NCBI RefSeq assembly: GCF_001761485.1
Contig: NC_090771.1
Span: forward strand, 1,178,001 to 1,242,000
Source of the DNA: Yarrowia lipolytica
Taxonomy: Eukaryota > Ascomycota > Dipodascomycetes > Dipodascales
DNA: 64,000 nucleotides
Reading direction: 5' to 3'
Part shown: positions 1 through 9,965 of the stretch, one piece after another
Numbering within the stretch: position 1 is the first letter of the stretch
Layout: the number at the start of each line of letters is the position of its first letter
The notes under the pieces: generated by a model
The model's input: the letters and a program-made list of their open reading frames with translations, nothing else
The model's database searches: none
Told to the model about the DNA's origin: nothing
Program-made: the position numbers and the translations under genes

Positions 1-695
1 TCATTTACAGTGTCTACCGGTATTCTGTTCTACAGTTTCTATCCTCTCCATTGCTTCTCTATCCACTACTTGTAGATCCCTCCACCACTACTCGGACGAA
101 CAGAGCTTCCAGATGGAACAAGAAGGAAACACGGACTTTTTACCAAGAATGAAGCACTCTATTCAAGAAAGAAACACTCCGTTTAAAGGTCTTGGAGATG
201 CTAAAGCTCCTATGTACGGAGTATGTACTTGTACGCTTCTTCACGCCAGTCTTAAGTCGAGATAATACTTGTACCAGTCCGCCCAGCCAAAATCCCGCCT
301 CAAGCACCGGCTACAAATGTGCAAGTAGTCTGACAACTGCCCGGTATGATGTCCGTCTCTCCATCATCTCCGTCACCGTCAAACCCCCAGCACTTCCCCA
401 GTGGTCCTGCCGCTTCGAAAGAAGTACTAGTAATGTACGTACAGCAGGAGATCCCGTGATGCAGACTAGGATACGAATACGAGTATGTACATCTCTTGTA
501 CTGGGCTTGTATATACACAGAAAGGTACAAGTACAAGTAGCATCAAGTTGCCACATGAAGCACCTTTCTACAGTCGGTCTACAGTCTACAGTCATCGTCG
601 GCTACGCTCAGGATTCGCTCAGTGACATAGATCTACTACGCTCGTCGACTAGTCGAAGAATAATTCATTTTTATTGATAAATACTCATGAGAGAC
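1..695. other. Intergenic, no gene seen
   Basis: No reading frame here looks like a protein. The stretch lies 3' of RPS29, whose poly(A) region falls near its right end. It carries several copies of the GTAC-rich intergenic motif family: CTACTTGTAGAT at 66-77, GTACTTGTAC at 225-234 and GTACAAGTAC at 525-534. No tRNA or repeat with clear ends is visible. Confidence 0.6.
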
Positions 696-866
696 TTATC
701 GGAACTTGGTGAAACCAATGTCAGCAGCCTTCTCTCGGAAGGACTGTCGGCAGAGGTTGAGGCCGTACTTTCGGATAACAGCGTTCTGGTTGTTGGTGAT
801 TCGACACTTTCGACCGCCCTTACCGTAGTGTCGGGGGTGGGAGAACCAAATGTTTTCGTGAGCCAT
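696..866 (-). CDS. RPS29: 40S ribosomal protein uS14 (Rps29), lacking two zinc cysteines
   Basis: A 56-residue protein, exactly the usual cytosolic Rps29 length. It starts [12 protein letters not shown] and ends DIGFTKFR, as in other yeasts. Rps29 sits in the head of the small ribosomal subunit and contacts 18S rRNA. The family normally holds zinc with C21, C24, C39 and C42. Here C21 and C39 are kept, but position 24 is threonine (CRIT) and position 42 is serine (CRQS), so two of four ligands are missing. The remaining conserved core, including RKYGLN and the C-terminus, is intact with no stop or frameshift. A branch-site plus acceptor pattern (TACTAACTAAG) lies directly before the ATG, so the gene probably has an intron in its 5' leader. 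The identification is firm; whether zinc is still bound is open. Confidence 0.93.
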   Translation of the reverse strand: MAHENIWFSHPRHYGKGGRKCRITNNQNAVIRKYGLNLCRQSFREKAADIGFTKFR

Positions 867-1205
867 CTTAGTTAGTAAATGTGTGTGTTTGAATCTGGTG
901 TTTTACGATGAAGCCAGCGGATCGGAAATCAACCACCTTCATATAGAGAAGGAACCGGCAGATTTTTGCAGTCAGAGTTCCGGTGGCAAATGGTGGCAAA
1001 TGCGGGACTCAGACATTGGTGGGGGACACACACACGAATCATGTCATGATGCTGTTCACGACCAACGACAAAATTCACACAATCCCACCAGCCATGCCCG
1101 TGTTGACCTCGTCGTTCCGGCAGCAAATTCCCGAACGCTCGTTCATCGTCGTTTCGTCGGTTTTCACCTCGCGTTCCCTCAATCCCTATCGCTTTCAGTA
1201 CCCAC
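867..1205 (-). other. Probable 5'-UTR intron of RPS29
   Basis: Read on the minus strand, the sequence directly before the RPS29 ATG is TACTAACTAAG, a Yarrowia-style branch site with the acceptor three or four bases later. The best donor upstream is AAG|GTGGGT, with the donor GT at 1205-1204, following a CT- and CA-rich leader. The acceptor is well supported; the donor is a guess because GTGGGT differs from the usual GTGAGT. Confidence 0.5.
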
Positions 1206-1343
1206 CTTGAATATCTGTCGTGGTTTTGGTGTCAAAGAGAAGTTTCAGAAAATCGATAAATGCTCCCAGCAGGACTGCAAACTCTGCGTTGGGAAATTCA
1301 CGTGACTAGGGTTTAAAAAAGTAGGGTTAATTGAGAAGTTGTG

Positions 1344-1394
1344 GGTTCGATTCCCAACGGTGGCCATTGTCGTCAGTTCGATTCCAGGCACCGT
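1344..1394 (+). other. Two B-box-like sites and a hairpin, no tRNA
   Basis: GGTTCGATTCC at 1344-1354 matches the Pol III B-box consensus exactly, and AGTTCGATTCC follows at 1375-1385. The second lies in the loop of a hairpin whose arms are ACGGTGGCC (1357-1365) and GGCACCGT (1387-1394), pairing with one bulged G. No acceptor stem, D arm or anticodon arm can be drawn around either site. The stretch lies about 105 bases before the TSR1 ATG. It may be a tRNA remnant or a TFIIIC site. Confidence 0.4.
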
Positions 1395-1498
1395 CAAAAC
1401 TGCCATAAAATAAACTTCTAAAGCTTAAAAATATTCGTGCATGTGCAGCCAAAATTTCGACCCTCTATTCTTCACATACGACGACATTGGATAACGAA

Positions 1499-3643
1499 AT
1501 GCACTCACATCGATCCAGTAAAAAGTCGCAGAAGCCATTCAAGTCCAAGCATGCGTCCAAGGGCTCGATCAAGGCGTTGAACAAGGGCAAGATCGAAAAG
1601 GCGTCTGCCGGAAACAAGGCAGTCAAGACTATGGGCAAATGGGACCGGCGGAATCAGAAGGACCAGATTCGGGCTGCCAAAATGGTCGAACTGGCAACGG
1701 ACCGTAAGCTGTTTGACGGCAAGAGCGGTGCCCCCAAGATTGTCACTGTTGTGGGCATGAGCGAGGACGTTGACGTGAATGGGCTGGTGTGCAAGATGAT
1801 GGGTCTTGAATCTCTGCAGTCCAAAATCAGCACACACGAAGTCGAGCGATTCAAGCAGAAGTTCACGGTGATCACCCCGTCGTTGGACAACTTTCTGGAG
1901 GTTTTGGACGCTGCCCGAATCGCCGATTTTGTCATCCTGGCCTTCTCTCCTGTCGCTGCCTTTAACGACTCGGAGTACATTCTCAAGTGTGTTGCTGAGC
2001 AGGGAGTGAGTAATGTCATCTCTGTAGTCACAGAGACCGGAATGCTCACCGACAAGAAGCGCGTCGAGCGAATCGACGAGATCAAGACCTTTTCCGACTA
2101 CTTTTTCCCCCAGGACAAGATTTTCGATATTGAGAACGCCACCGACTGTGCCAACCTGGTGCGAAACATTGCGCAGAAATTCCCCAAGGGTGTCAACTGG
2201 CGTGATCAGCGTGCTTTTGTGCTGGCTGATAACGTCCAGGAGGTTGACGGCCAGGTGTGCGTTTCAGGCGTTGTTCGAGGCAAGGGTTTCAATCTTCTGA
2301 GAACTGTTCATCTTCCCGGATACGGCGATTTCAAGATCGCCAAAGCTGAGGTGTTGAAGCATGGACAGGCCGAGTTGGTCATTCCCGGTGAGGACGTTTT
2401 GGCCAAGAATGACGGTGACGATGAAGATATGGACATGGAGGAGGATGACGTCATGGAAGAAGAAGAAGAAATCCAAGACCAGCAACTGGGCGTAAAAGTC
2501 GACGGGCATCATTACTTCCCTGACACGGCGCGAGAAGCCATGCAGGAAAAGTACGCCAAGCGCCGAGTCCCCAAGGGCACGTCTGAGCAGCAGGCCAAGT
2601 GGCTCATTGACGAGACTCTCATCAACTCTGACGACGAGTTTGAGGATGAGCAGATGGAGGAAGATGAAGTTGATATGGATGCTGAAGATGGCGCTCACGT
2701 TGAATTTGACATGGACGAGGAAACACGTCAGTTGGAGGAATACAAGAGCCTCCGAGAAGAGCTCGATTTCCCTGATGAAGTCGAACTCAAGCCTGGCGAG
2801 TCAGCCAAGGAGAGATTCGCAAAGTACCGAGGAATGAAGTCGCTTCGAAACTGGGATGCCTCTCAGGATGACTACCCCGAGGAGTACAAGAATTGCGTCA
2901 CCTTCAACTACAACGCCATGAAGAACCGGGTTCTCAAGGACTCCACAGACCTGCAGCCAGGACAATACGTCAAGCTTTACATTGAGGCTCCCGTCAGCAT
3001 TGTGTCCGAGGCCCAGGAACACGCAGACTCGCCGTTTGTTGTCTACGGACTGCACAAGTACGAGTCGGACCAGGCCGTGTGTCATGTGACTATGAACCCC
3101 TGTTTTGACCAGGAAGAGACAGCTCCCATCAAGTCTAAGGACGAGCTCATTTTGCAGCTTGGACCTCGACGACTGGTTGTAAACCCTCTCTACGGAACCG
3201 AGTCTACCATTGCCAAGTTTGACCGGTTCTTGACCCGGCCCTGTATGGCCACATACATTGGACCTGCCACCTTTGGCAATGTTCCTGCCCTGTGGTTCCG
3301 AAAGTCGGAAAACGGCGCGATGGAGCTAGTTGGAACCGGCTCGTTCGATTCCACCGACCCCCGCAAGATGCTCATCAAACGGGCCGTGCTCACCGGCCAT
3401 CCCTTCAAGATCCACAAGAAGCTCGTCACCATCAGATACATGTTTTTCAACCCCGAAGACATCAACTGGTTCAAGGCCGTGCCGCTCTTTACCAAGATGG
3501 GCCGATCGGGCTTTATCAAAATGTCTCTAGGTACTCATGGATACATGAAGGCTACTTTCGACCAGCATCTTAACGGAATGGACACCGTCGCTATGGCTCT
3601 ATACAAGAGAGTGTGGCCAAAGGTTGCCAGAGAGTTGGAGTAG
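1499..3643 (+). CDS. TSR1: Ribosome biogenesis factor Tsr1
   Basis: A 714-residue member of the Bms1/Tsr1 family. Tsr1 is a GTPase-like protein without GTPase activity that joins the pre-40S particle and is needed for 20S to 18S rRNA processing. The start HSHRSSKKSQKPFKSKHASKG matches the basic N-terminus of Tsr1. A degenerate G-domain follows, then acidic linkers at roughly residues 302-325 and 375-413 (runs of D and E), then the conserved C-terminal region that includes NPLYGTES, ATYIGPATFGN and the closing KRVWPKVARELE. The length is close to the roughly 790 residues of the baker's yeast protein. The chosen ATG gives a start like other Tsr1 proteins; an in-frame TTG lies 12 bases upstream but is not needed. 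No intron is seen. Confidence 0.95.
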   Translation: MHSHRSSKKSQKPFKSKHASKGSIKALNKGKIEKASAGNKAVKTMGKWDRRNQKDQIRAAKMVELATDRKLFDGKSGAPKIVTVVGMSEDVDVNGLVCKMMGLESLQSKISTHEVERFKQKFTVITPSLDNFLEVLDAARIADFVILAFSPVAAFNDSEYILKCVAEQGVSNVISVVTETGMLTDKKRVERIDEIKTFSDYFFPQDKIFDIENATDCANLVRNIAQKFPKGVNWRDQRAFVLADNVQEVDGQVCVSGVVRGKGFNLLRTVHLPGYGDFKIAKAEVLKHGQAELVIPGEDVLAKNDGDDEDMDMEEDDVMEEEEEIQDQQLGVKVDGHHYFPDTAREAMQEKYAKRRVPKGTSEQQAKWLIDETLINSDDEFEDEQMEEDEVDMDAEDGAHVEFDMDEETRQLEEYKSLREELDFPDEVELKPGESAKERFAKYRGMKSLRNWDASQDDYPEEYKNCVTFNYNAMKNRVLKDSTDLQPGQYVKLYIEAPVSIVSEAQEHADSPFVVYGLHKYESDQAVCHVTMNPCFDQEETAPIKSKDELILQLGPRRLVVNPLYGTESTIAKFDRFLTRPCMATYIGPATFGNVPALWFRKSENGAMELVGTGSFDSTDPRKMLIKRAVLTGHPFKIHKKLVTIRYMFFNPEDINWFKAVPLFTKMGRSGFIKMSLGTHGYMKATFDQHLNGMDTVAMALYKRVWPKVARELE

Positions 3644-4299
3644 ACAATTATTAAATGCATTAACAGTTCAATTAGCAGTCCAGTTGCTCGTAGAGAGTTG
3701 AACGGCCACTACTGCACACTCAGCACTGTAGCATTCAGGTACATGCCCTGGTAGAGGGATAGAGATAGGATGAAGGGTAGTTTTCATGGGGTGATTTATG
3801 GAGTTTTTCAAGATGAGCACAACCATCTTTACACCCAGTCAGTACTCTGAAAGCTGGATTGTTCAAGTACAATCACCCAAGTAAAAAACCATGGTTGGGT
3901 TTTCAGAAAATGTCAAAAAAATGTCACATTTGGCCATGTTCTCGACTCAAGAAAGGGATTCAGGACACAAAAAGTAATCTAGTACTGATTTTATACCCAC
4001 CAGTGTTCTTCTCATGTCTCTGGCATGCCTGGAAGTTGTGGATTGAGCCCCAGTACAACTTCTGGCATAACTAATTTCCAACTAAATTTAATGAAGGTTG
4101 ATTGCAAATTACCAGTAGTAAAAAAAAAACAAACCAAAAAACAAACAAACAACAGTATGAATACCCAATACACATTCGAGAGAAACAGCGCTCCACTCAC
4201 GCCTGTCGGAGCAATTGTTTTTCACGTACTCGCTACCAGTAGTTATACCTTTGTTCAATTGCAGTTATTATCTATACATTTTCATCCAAACATCTTTCT
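3644..4299. other. Intergenic between convergent genes
   Basis: The 3' ends of TSR1 and LHS1 face each other across this stretch, so it should hold both terminators. An A-rich tract (AAAC/CAAA repeats) lies at about 4119-4152. No gene is seen. Confidence 0.6.
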
Positions 4300-7200
4300 C
4301 TACAACTCATCATGCTCAGCCTTCTTGTCCTCAACCGACGCAGTCTTGGGGGCCTGCTGCTTGAGGTTGTAGATGCTGATGTCAATGGTCTTCTCGGCGT
4401 TCTTGAGCATGTTCTCCAGCGCAGCAATCTGCCGCTTCTGGTTTCGCTCAGCCACCTCGGCCACCTTGGCAATCCGCTCCTGTCGCTCGGCAATGTTGGC
4501 CCTCATCTTCTCAAGGGCGGCAGGATCGGGAGACTCGTCCTGGGCCAGAACCTGCTGCAGGAAACCAATAGAGTCCATCAGCTGGTCGGCAGGAGAAGCC
4601 TGGTCCTCAAACGCCTCCTCGGAGAACTTGTGGAAGGTCTGGGGGTCGATGCCAAGCATTCGGAACATGTCGTCCTCATCCTTGGGAGGAGTTCCGAGCT
4701 CGGTCAGCTTGTCGGACAGCCGCTGGATGGTTCGGGTGATTCCGGCAATCGCAGTAACGTCCAGACCGGGAGCAGAGGGAGCCTCGCCGCCGTTAAGCTC
4801 GTTGAGCATGTCCTGCAGGCCCATGAGGGTCTCGAGGTGGCCGGAAAGATCAGCAGAGTCGGAAGAGTCGCCGCCTTCAGCAGCTCGCTTCATCTCCCGC
4901 TCAATATCCTCCTCACTGGGCACATCGTTGCCACTCTCCCGGGCGAGCTGGGCAATGTTCTTGATAAGATCGTTGGCATCCTTAAGCTGATCAAGCACGT
5001 CCTCCTCGGCCTGGCTAGCAGCCTTGCCGGCAGCCTTCTTGGCCTTCTTGGCCTTCTTGCCAGCAGCATCAGCAGCTCCCTTGGCAGCATCTGCGGCCTC
5101 GCCGGCCTTGACACCGGCAGCAGCAGCAGCCTGGTCCACAAACTCGCCGGCAGCAGAAGCAGCAGCAGTAGCCTTATCGGCAATAGCCTCACCGGCAGTC
5201 TTGAAAAAGTCCTCCAGGGGCTGCACCACAGAGAGCTTCTCAGTGAGCTCCTGGATGCCTGCAGTGAGACCGTCTTCCTCGAACCACGCAGCAGCGTCCT
5301 CAATCTTCTTCTTGATGTCGGCAACCTTGTCCTGGTCAACGGCGTCCTCAATCAGATGCTTGATGTGATAAATGGTGGACTCAAGCTTGTTGGCGGCGTC
5401 GGAGGTAGCGAGTCGCTCGGCGTCCTTTCGAGCGAGCGATCGCAGGTGTCCGGAAATCTTGAGCTTAGCAGCAGAGGTTAGAGGCTTGGTGCCGACGAAC
5501 CGAGTCTTGTGGGGGACGTACCGGGAGGTATCGACCTTCTTGGAGGCCTTCTTGGAGTCCTTGGAGTCCTTGGAGTCCTTGGCAGCCTTAGCGTCGCCCT
5601 CAACTGTCTCACCCTCGACAACCTCCTCTTCAACAACGACATCCTCCACGGGGTCATCCACGGTGACCTCAGCATCAGCCTCGGCATCGCCGCCCTTGCA
5701 CACAACCTTGGCCTTACCGACCTTGATGGTGCCAGAAAGAGTCAGGTCAAAGGGCACGTGCAACTCAGCGGACTTCTCGCAATTGAGCTCCTTCTTGATG
5801 GCGTCCATATCCCGCACATCAAGTCGCACAAACGAATCACCGTCCTCAAGCAGGTACAGGTTGGCGTTGCCAATCTCGGAGATGTCGAGCTTGGACACCA
5901 CACTCTCGCCCTGGGCAGCGCCCTTGGAGAAGACGTTGGCCTTTTCGGACCGCAGAATCTCGTCCTTGGCGCCAAGAACGTCGAGCCGCAGATCAAACTC
6001 GTGGGGGGTTCTGTCAATCACCTTGATGTCTCGCGACTTGAAGATGGAGGAGATACCGACACCTCGAAGCAGAGAACCGAGCACAATGGACTCATCAGTG
6101 TTGACATTCTTGGAAATGGGTACGTCGCCAAGCAGCTCCTTGAGCTTCTCCTGGATGACGGGGGTTCTGGTGACACCACCGGTCAGGATCACAGACTTCA
6201 CGTCCTTGAGAGCCACGGGGGAGTCGGCAAAGCCAGCGAGCGCCTTCTCGAGGGGTCCGTTGAGTCGGGTCGAAATCTTCTCAATGCTCCTGACATAGTC
6301 ATCTCGGGTGACAGTGGTCTTGAAGTCAATACCGTTGTGCACGGCCTCAATGGACACAGACACCTCCTGGTTGGCCGACAGAATGGCCTTGGCCCGCTCG
6401 GCCTCCTTCCACAGCTTGGCAGCGGCCTTGACGTCTCGAATGAAGGTCTGCAACTGCACCTTGTCCTTGTTCTGTTCCATGAAAGAGGCGGCGAGAATCT
6501 TGACCATCATGTTGGTCATGTCTTGGCCGGCGAGAGCCTCGTCGTATCCCACACCCTCAATGTCGATGACGGGGGTTCCGTTAACGTCCTGGACGGAGAA
6601 GAGGGTGGCGGAGGCGGAGCCAGCACCCATGTCGTAGACCACGTGGTACTCCTTTTCGTCGGTGAATTTTCGGGTGGACACGTAGTTGACGGCGGTGGCG
6701 GTTCCATCAGAGACGAGAGCAATGAGCTTGAGGCCGGCGAGATCGACGGCATCAGCAAGGGCGAGACGCTGGGAGTGGGTGAAATGGGGAGGAACGGTCA
6801 TGACCACGTCCTTGACGGTGTCAGTGTTGGACTTGGATTGGGTCTTGAGCATGTCGTCAGCTCGAGACTTGATATCACTGATCTGCATGGCCAGCAGCTC
6901 CTCTGCGGACCACTCTGAGTCCTTGACCTGGAACGCAATGGCCGACCGCGACGAGTTGGATGGAACGGCCATGCACGCGGGTCGCATCTGTGTGTACTCC
7001 TTGTAGTTGGGGTTGTCGAGCTTGGGCCGTCCGCCCAGCAGTCGCTTGTGGTAGAGAACCACGTCGCTAGGGAACCGGGGCTCCATCAGCACCGCGGGCG
7101 AGCCGTAGACCCGCTCGAGTCCAAACTTGGAGTCGGCCTTGCCCTTGAAGCCGATCGCAGAGGGCTGCTTTCGTTTCGAGTCCTGGGTCAGCACAATCTC

Positions 7201-7323
7201 AAAGTTGATTCCGGGCGACAGCAGGGCTGCTTTTGTGTACTCCTGGCCGTAGTCGATGGCCAGCACCGCCGCGAGGGCCGTGGCGACCATGGCCGCCAGC
7301 TGGATGATGTGGGCGACTTTCAT
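4300..7323 (-). CDS. LHS1: ER lumenal Hsp110/Grp170-type chaperone Lhs1
   Basis: A 1007-residue Hsp70-superfamily protein of the ER lumen. Lhs1 acts as nucleotide-exchange factor for Kar2 (BiP) and helps import and fold secretory proteins. Residues 1-22 form a signal peptide, and the mature start AIDYGQEYTKAAL is the Hsp70 phosphate-binding entry. The ATPase domain spans about 23-410, with VVYDMGAGSASATLF and ILTGGVTRTPVIQ. A beta domain follows. An acidic loop covers about 540-590 and leads into a DSKDSKDSKK repeat near 588. The long helical C-terminal extension includes an unusual Ala/Lys-rich block at about 708-772. The last four residues are HDEL, the ER retrieval signal. A GACACGTGTC palindrome lies about 400 bases upstream. 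The identity is firm; baker's yeast Lhs1 is shorter (881 residues). Confidence 0.96.
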   Translation of the reverse strand: MKVAHIIQLAAMVATALAAVLAIDYGQEYTKAALLSPGINFEIVLTQDSKRKQPSAIGFKGKADSKFGLERVYGSPAVLMEPRFPSDVVLYHKRLLGGRPKLDNPNYKEYTQMRPACMAVPSNSSRSAIAFQVKDSEWSAEELLAMQISDIKSRADDMLKTQSKSNTDTVKDVVMTVPPHFTHSQRLALADAVDLAGLKLIALVSDGTATAVNYVSTRKFTDEKEYHVVYDMGAGSASATLFSVQDVNGTPVIDIEGVGYDEALAGQDMTNMMVKILAASFMEQNKDKVQLQTFIRDVKAAAKLWKEAERAKAILSANQEVSVSIEAVHNGIDFKTTVTRDDYVRSIEKISTRLNGPLEKALAGFADSPVALKDVKSVILTGGVTRTPVIQEKLKELLGDVPISKNVNTDESIVLGSLLRGVGISSIFKSRDIKVIDRTPHEFDLRLDVLGAKDEILRSEKANVFSKGAAQGESVVSKLDISEIGNANLYLLEDGDSFVRLDVRDMDAIKKELNCEKSAELHVPFDLTLSGTIKVGKAKVVCKGGDAEADAEVTVDDPVEDVVVEEEVVEGETVEGDAKAAKDSKDSKDSKKASKKVDTSRYVPHKTRFVGTKPLTSAAKLKISGHLRSLARKDAERLATSDAANKLESTIYHIKHLIEDAVDQDKVADIKKKIEDAAAWFEEDGLTAGIQELTEKLSVVQPLEDFFKTAGEAIADKATAAASAAGEFVDQAAAAAGVKAGEAADAAKGAADAAGKKAKKAKKAAGKAASQAEEDVLDQLKDANDLIKNIAQLARESGNDVPSEEDIEREMKRAAEGGDSSDSADLSGHLETLMGLQDMLNELNGGEAPSAPGLDVTAIAGITRTIQRLSDKLTELGTPPKDEDDMFRMLGIDPQTFHKFSEEAFEDQASPADQLMDSIGFLQQVLAQDESPDPAALEKMRANIAERQERIAKVAEVAERNQKRQIAALENMLKNAEKTIDISIYNLKQQAPKTASVEDKKAEHDEL

Positions 7324-7724
7324 TGTTTGTCGTGATGGTGAGGAGGAAGAGTGTGATGTGTGAAGAGGTGCGCAAAGTACGCCCGCGACACGTAGCCTAT
7401 CTTTAGAGTTGGGGGAGGGTGTGGGTGCGAGAGGCGGGGTGGTTTGTAGCAGGGGCAGCGGATATCGCAGAGACTAGCGGGTTGCACAGAAATGATCTCT
7501 TTCCCGAGATGTATCCAAAGGTCTATCGCGAATCGTGACAATTCTCGCAATGGACACTCTGGATCAACCCACCCTCCGATCACCACCACACCTCACTACT
7601 GCTAAACCACAACCTAATTACCTATCGGTCTCTACCGAAGGTGGGTCAAGAGGTGGCAAGTGCAGTGGCAAAAGGTGGCGAGAAATCCATACACTACACG
7701 TAGAGACTCCGAGCCGAATCAACG

Positions 7725-7734
7725 GACACGTGTC
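7725..7734. promoter_or_regulatory. GACACGTGTC palindrome upstream of LHS1
   Basis: A perfect 10-base palindrome with a CACGTG core, about 400 bases upstream of the LHS1 start codon. CACGTG is bound by bHLH and bZIP factors, and one class of unfolded-protein-response element has a TACGTGTC-like core. A role in LHS1 induction is inference from position only. Confidence 0.3.
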
Positions 7735-9891
7735 GACAAGTGACACTGATTCAAACCACTGAGCCAGACGGAGCGTACCCTCGTCATTCCGACCCTGTCT
7801 TACCAGGACATGGTGTGCCAGCTACCTGATCCATACTGTAACTACAAGTAGCTACTACGAGACTTGTACTCGCGCCGTAGCCATGGTCACACTAAAGCCT
7901 CGGCTACTGTAACAAGGGTGTGGGGTCTGGACAGAGACGCGTGTTATGGATTTTTTCAGTCGATTCGTGCCAGCAGATGCGTTCCCATTGTCTCCCACAA
8001 CCGTTCTCAACCGTTTTCAACCGTTTTCCAGGGTTTGCTGTCAGCTATACCCCGACTACAGTCTCTGACAGTATGATGACAGTGCAGAAGCTTAGCCCGA
8101 GGAGTGGTTATGGGTTGACTTCAGTTAGCGTGTGTAAGTACATACTGTAGCGCACAATGGCTATACAGGGGTAGTTTGGTTTTCCGAAACTTGATTGGCT
8201 CATTGGAAGATCAGTTTCTGGTGCTCTTGCTACCAGTACGAGTAGGTGCGACTGGGGGCGAGTAGATACGACCAAGGTACGAGCAGAGATACTCTTTCTT
8301 GCTGTCCATGCTCCTAAAACTGACAGTCAGTAGAGCGTAATGGCAATGGAGTTTCCCGGTCTAGGGTCGATGAAGGGCGATAAAAAACATACCACGCGAT
8401 TCAGAATTCTCGTCTGATTCTGATGATGCTGTGAAGGACGCTTCATGGTGTTTTTTTTTGTCCAATTGTCCGCAAAGCGGAGTTTCTCCAAAGCCTGGAC
8501 TCCGAAAGCCTGGACTCCAAAAGCCTTTTTTCCAAGCCTGATTTGGCGGAGATGGGGGCTTGGTTCCTTAACGATTCAATACGCTCTACTAACGATGCGA
8601 GATGGAGTAGTACCGGTACTGTACTCGTAATTTACTGATATGTACTCCTACTTGTCGACCCGGAGCTTCAAACTGCAGTTTCCAAATGGAGTTAGCAGAT
8701 CAGGAGGGAAGGCAGAACATGTGAATACTGTTCGTACTGTAGCTGTAGTACATAAAGTACAGTAGCAATTCTTCCCTACGTATCGTGGAACATACAGTAC
8801 CCTCGAACTCGATTGCTACACTGCCACAGACTCAGATCGCGGAAAGTCCAATAAATGGTGCTCTATTACAGGCGATATCTTGCTACAAGGACCGGTGGAT
8901 CGGCGCAGTTGCCTCCCACAGGCGCAAAACGTGCTGCCAGAACGGGACCAATCTGGGCCGAAAGGGAAGCTGTCAAGGGGTAATTCAAAAGTGAATCTAT
9001 AGCATTGCGCAATGACAAGGCAATAAAGGGCCAAAACGAAAATAATAAAAAAACAAAACAAGTAGATAGCACCTCTTCAGACTACCAACCATCTTACTAT
9101 GTAGCTACAGTACTTGTACAAGGACTTGTAGACAGGAGATACACGGAAACGTGCAATTGTTGATCGACGCAAACCATTGATTGCGGCCAAATCACTCCAG
9201 TAATGAGACCGGCTACTTGTAGATCAGATACCAATTAATTACCGTACAAGTATCGTTAGGTACATACTGTATTCGTAGTAATCATGTCAATGTCATACAC
9301 TCACTGTCATGCACCTGCACCTTCACCTGCATCAGGAACAGGCGAGATGGGATACATGGAGATACATATATTTGCATGAGCGGCCAGGACCGCGGAGAGA
9401 GAGCTTGCTAAGAAGCAATTCGAACGGAGTTGGCAACAATCAAACGAGGCCAATTCTGTTAAAAAAACAAACAAACCACCCACGCCCCCCTTGGGACCCT
9501 CCTCACGTGACTCGCCACTAACGTCCGACCAAGCCTCCTGTCCACTCGCGCATCACGCGCTGAGACAATATATCCACTTTGGGTAAGTGCAAAGCTGTTT
9601 TTTTTTGAGGGGAGGTGAGGAAACTAGGGCGTTCAGATGTCGACAGTGCAACATTAAATCAATAGCCCTGTTAACGAGCACGAAGACAATCAAATCCGTT
9701 AGTCCACACCACACGCCCACATACATACCGTTTGGGGGTGCCTGCAACGTCCACAATAGGACGATTGTATACCTTTTTGGTATTTGCATTTGTGTCACCT
9801 CCAGTGAAGAAAATGGAGGGCGTGGGAGTGTGGAGAGAGGGCCCCGGGTTGTGCTACACAAAGACGACGTTTGGAAGCAGTGTCCGGAGAA

Positions 9892-9899
9892 TATATAAG
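9892..9899 (+). promoter_or_regulatory. TATA box candidate for the GTB-motif gene
   Basis: TATATAAG lies about 300 bases before the ATG at 10203 and is followed by the GT12 repeat. The long leader this implies is plausible but unproven. Confidence 0.35.
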
Positions 9900-9941
9900 G
9901 GTGACGTTTCGCACATTAGGTGTGGTGGCGGTACAGTAGTG

Positions 9942-9965
9942 GTGTGTGTGTGTGTGTGTGTGTGT
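9942..9965 (+). repeat. GT dinucleotide microsatellite, 12 units
   Basis: Twelve uninterrupted GT units in the probable leader or promoter of the gene at 10203. Confidence 0.9.

Noticed and set aside
192-677. 161-codon open frame on the plus strand
   Set aside because: No family similarity, odd codon use, and filled with GTAC-rich intergenic motif; chance frame.
1487-1498. Upstream TTG start for TSR1
   Set aside because: The ATG at 1499 gives the family N-terminus (HSHRSS); yeast rarely starts at TTG.
7741-7775. CAAACCACTGAGCC resembling a tRNA D arm on the minus strand
   Set aside because: No T arm, anticodon arm or acceptor stem can be formed around it.
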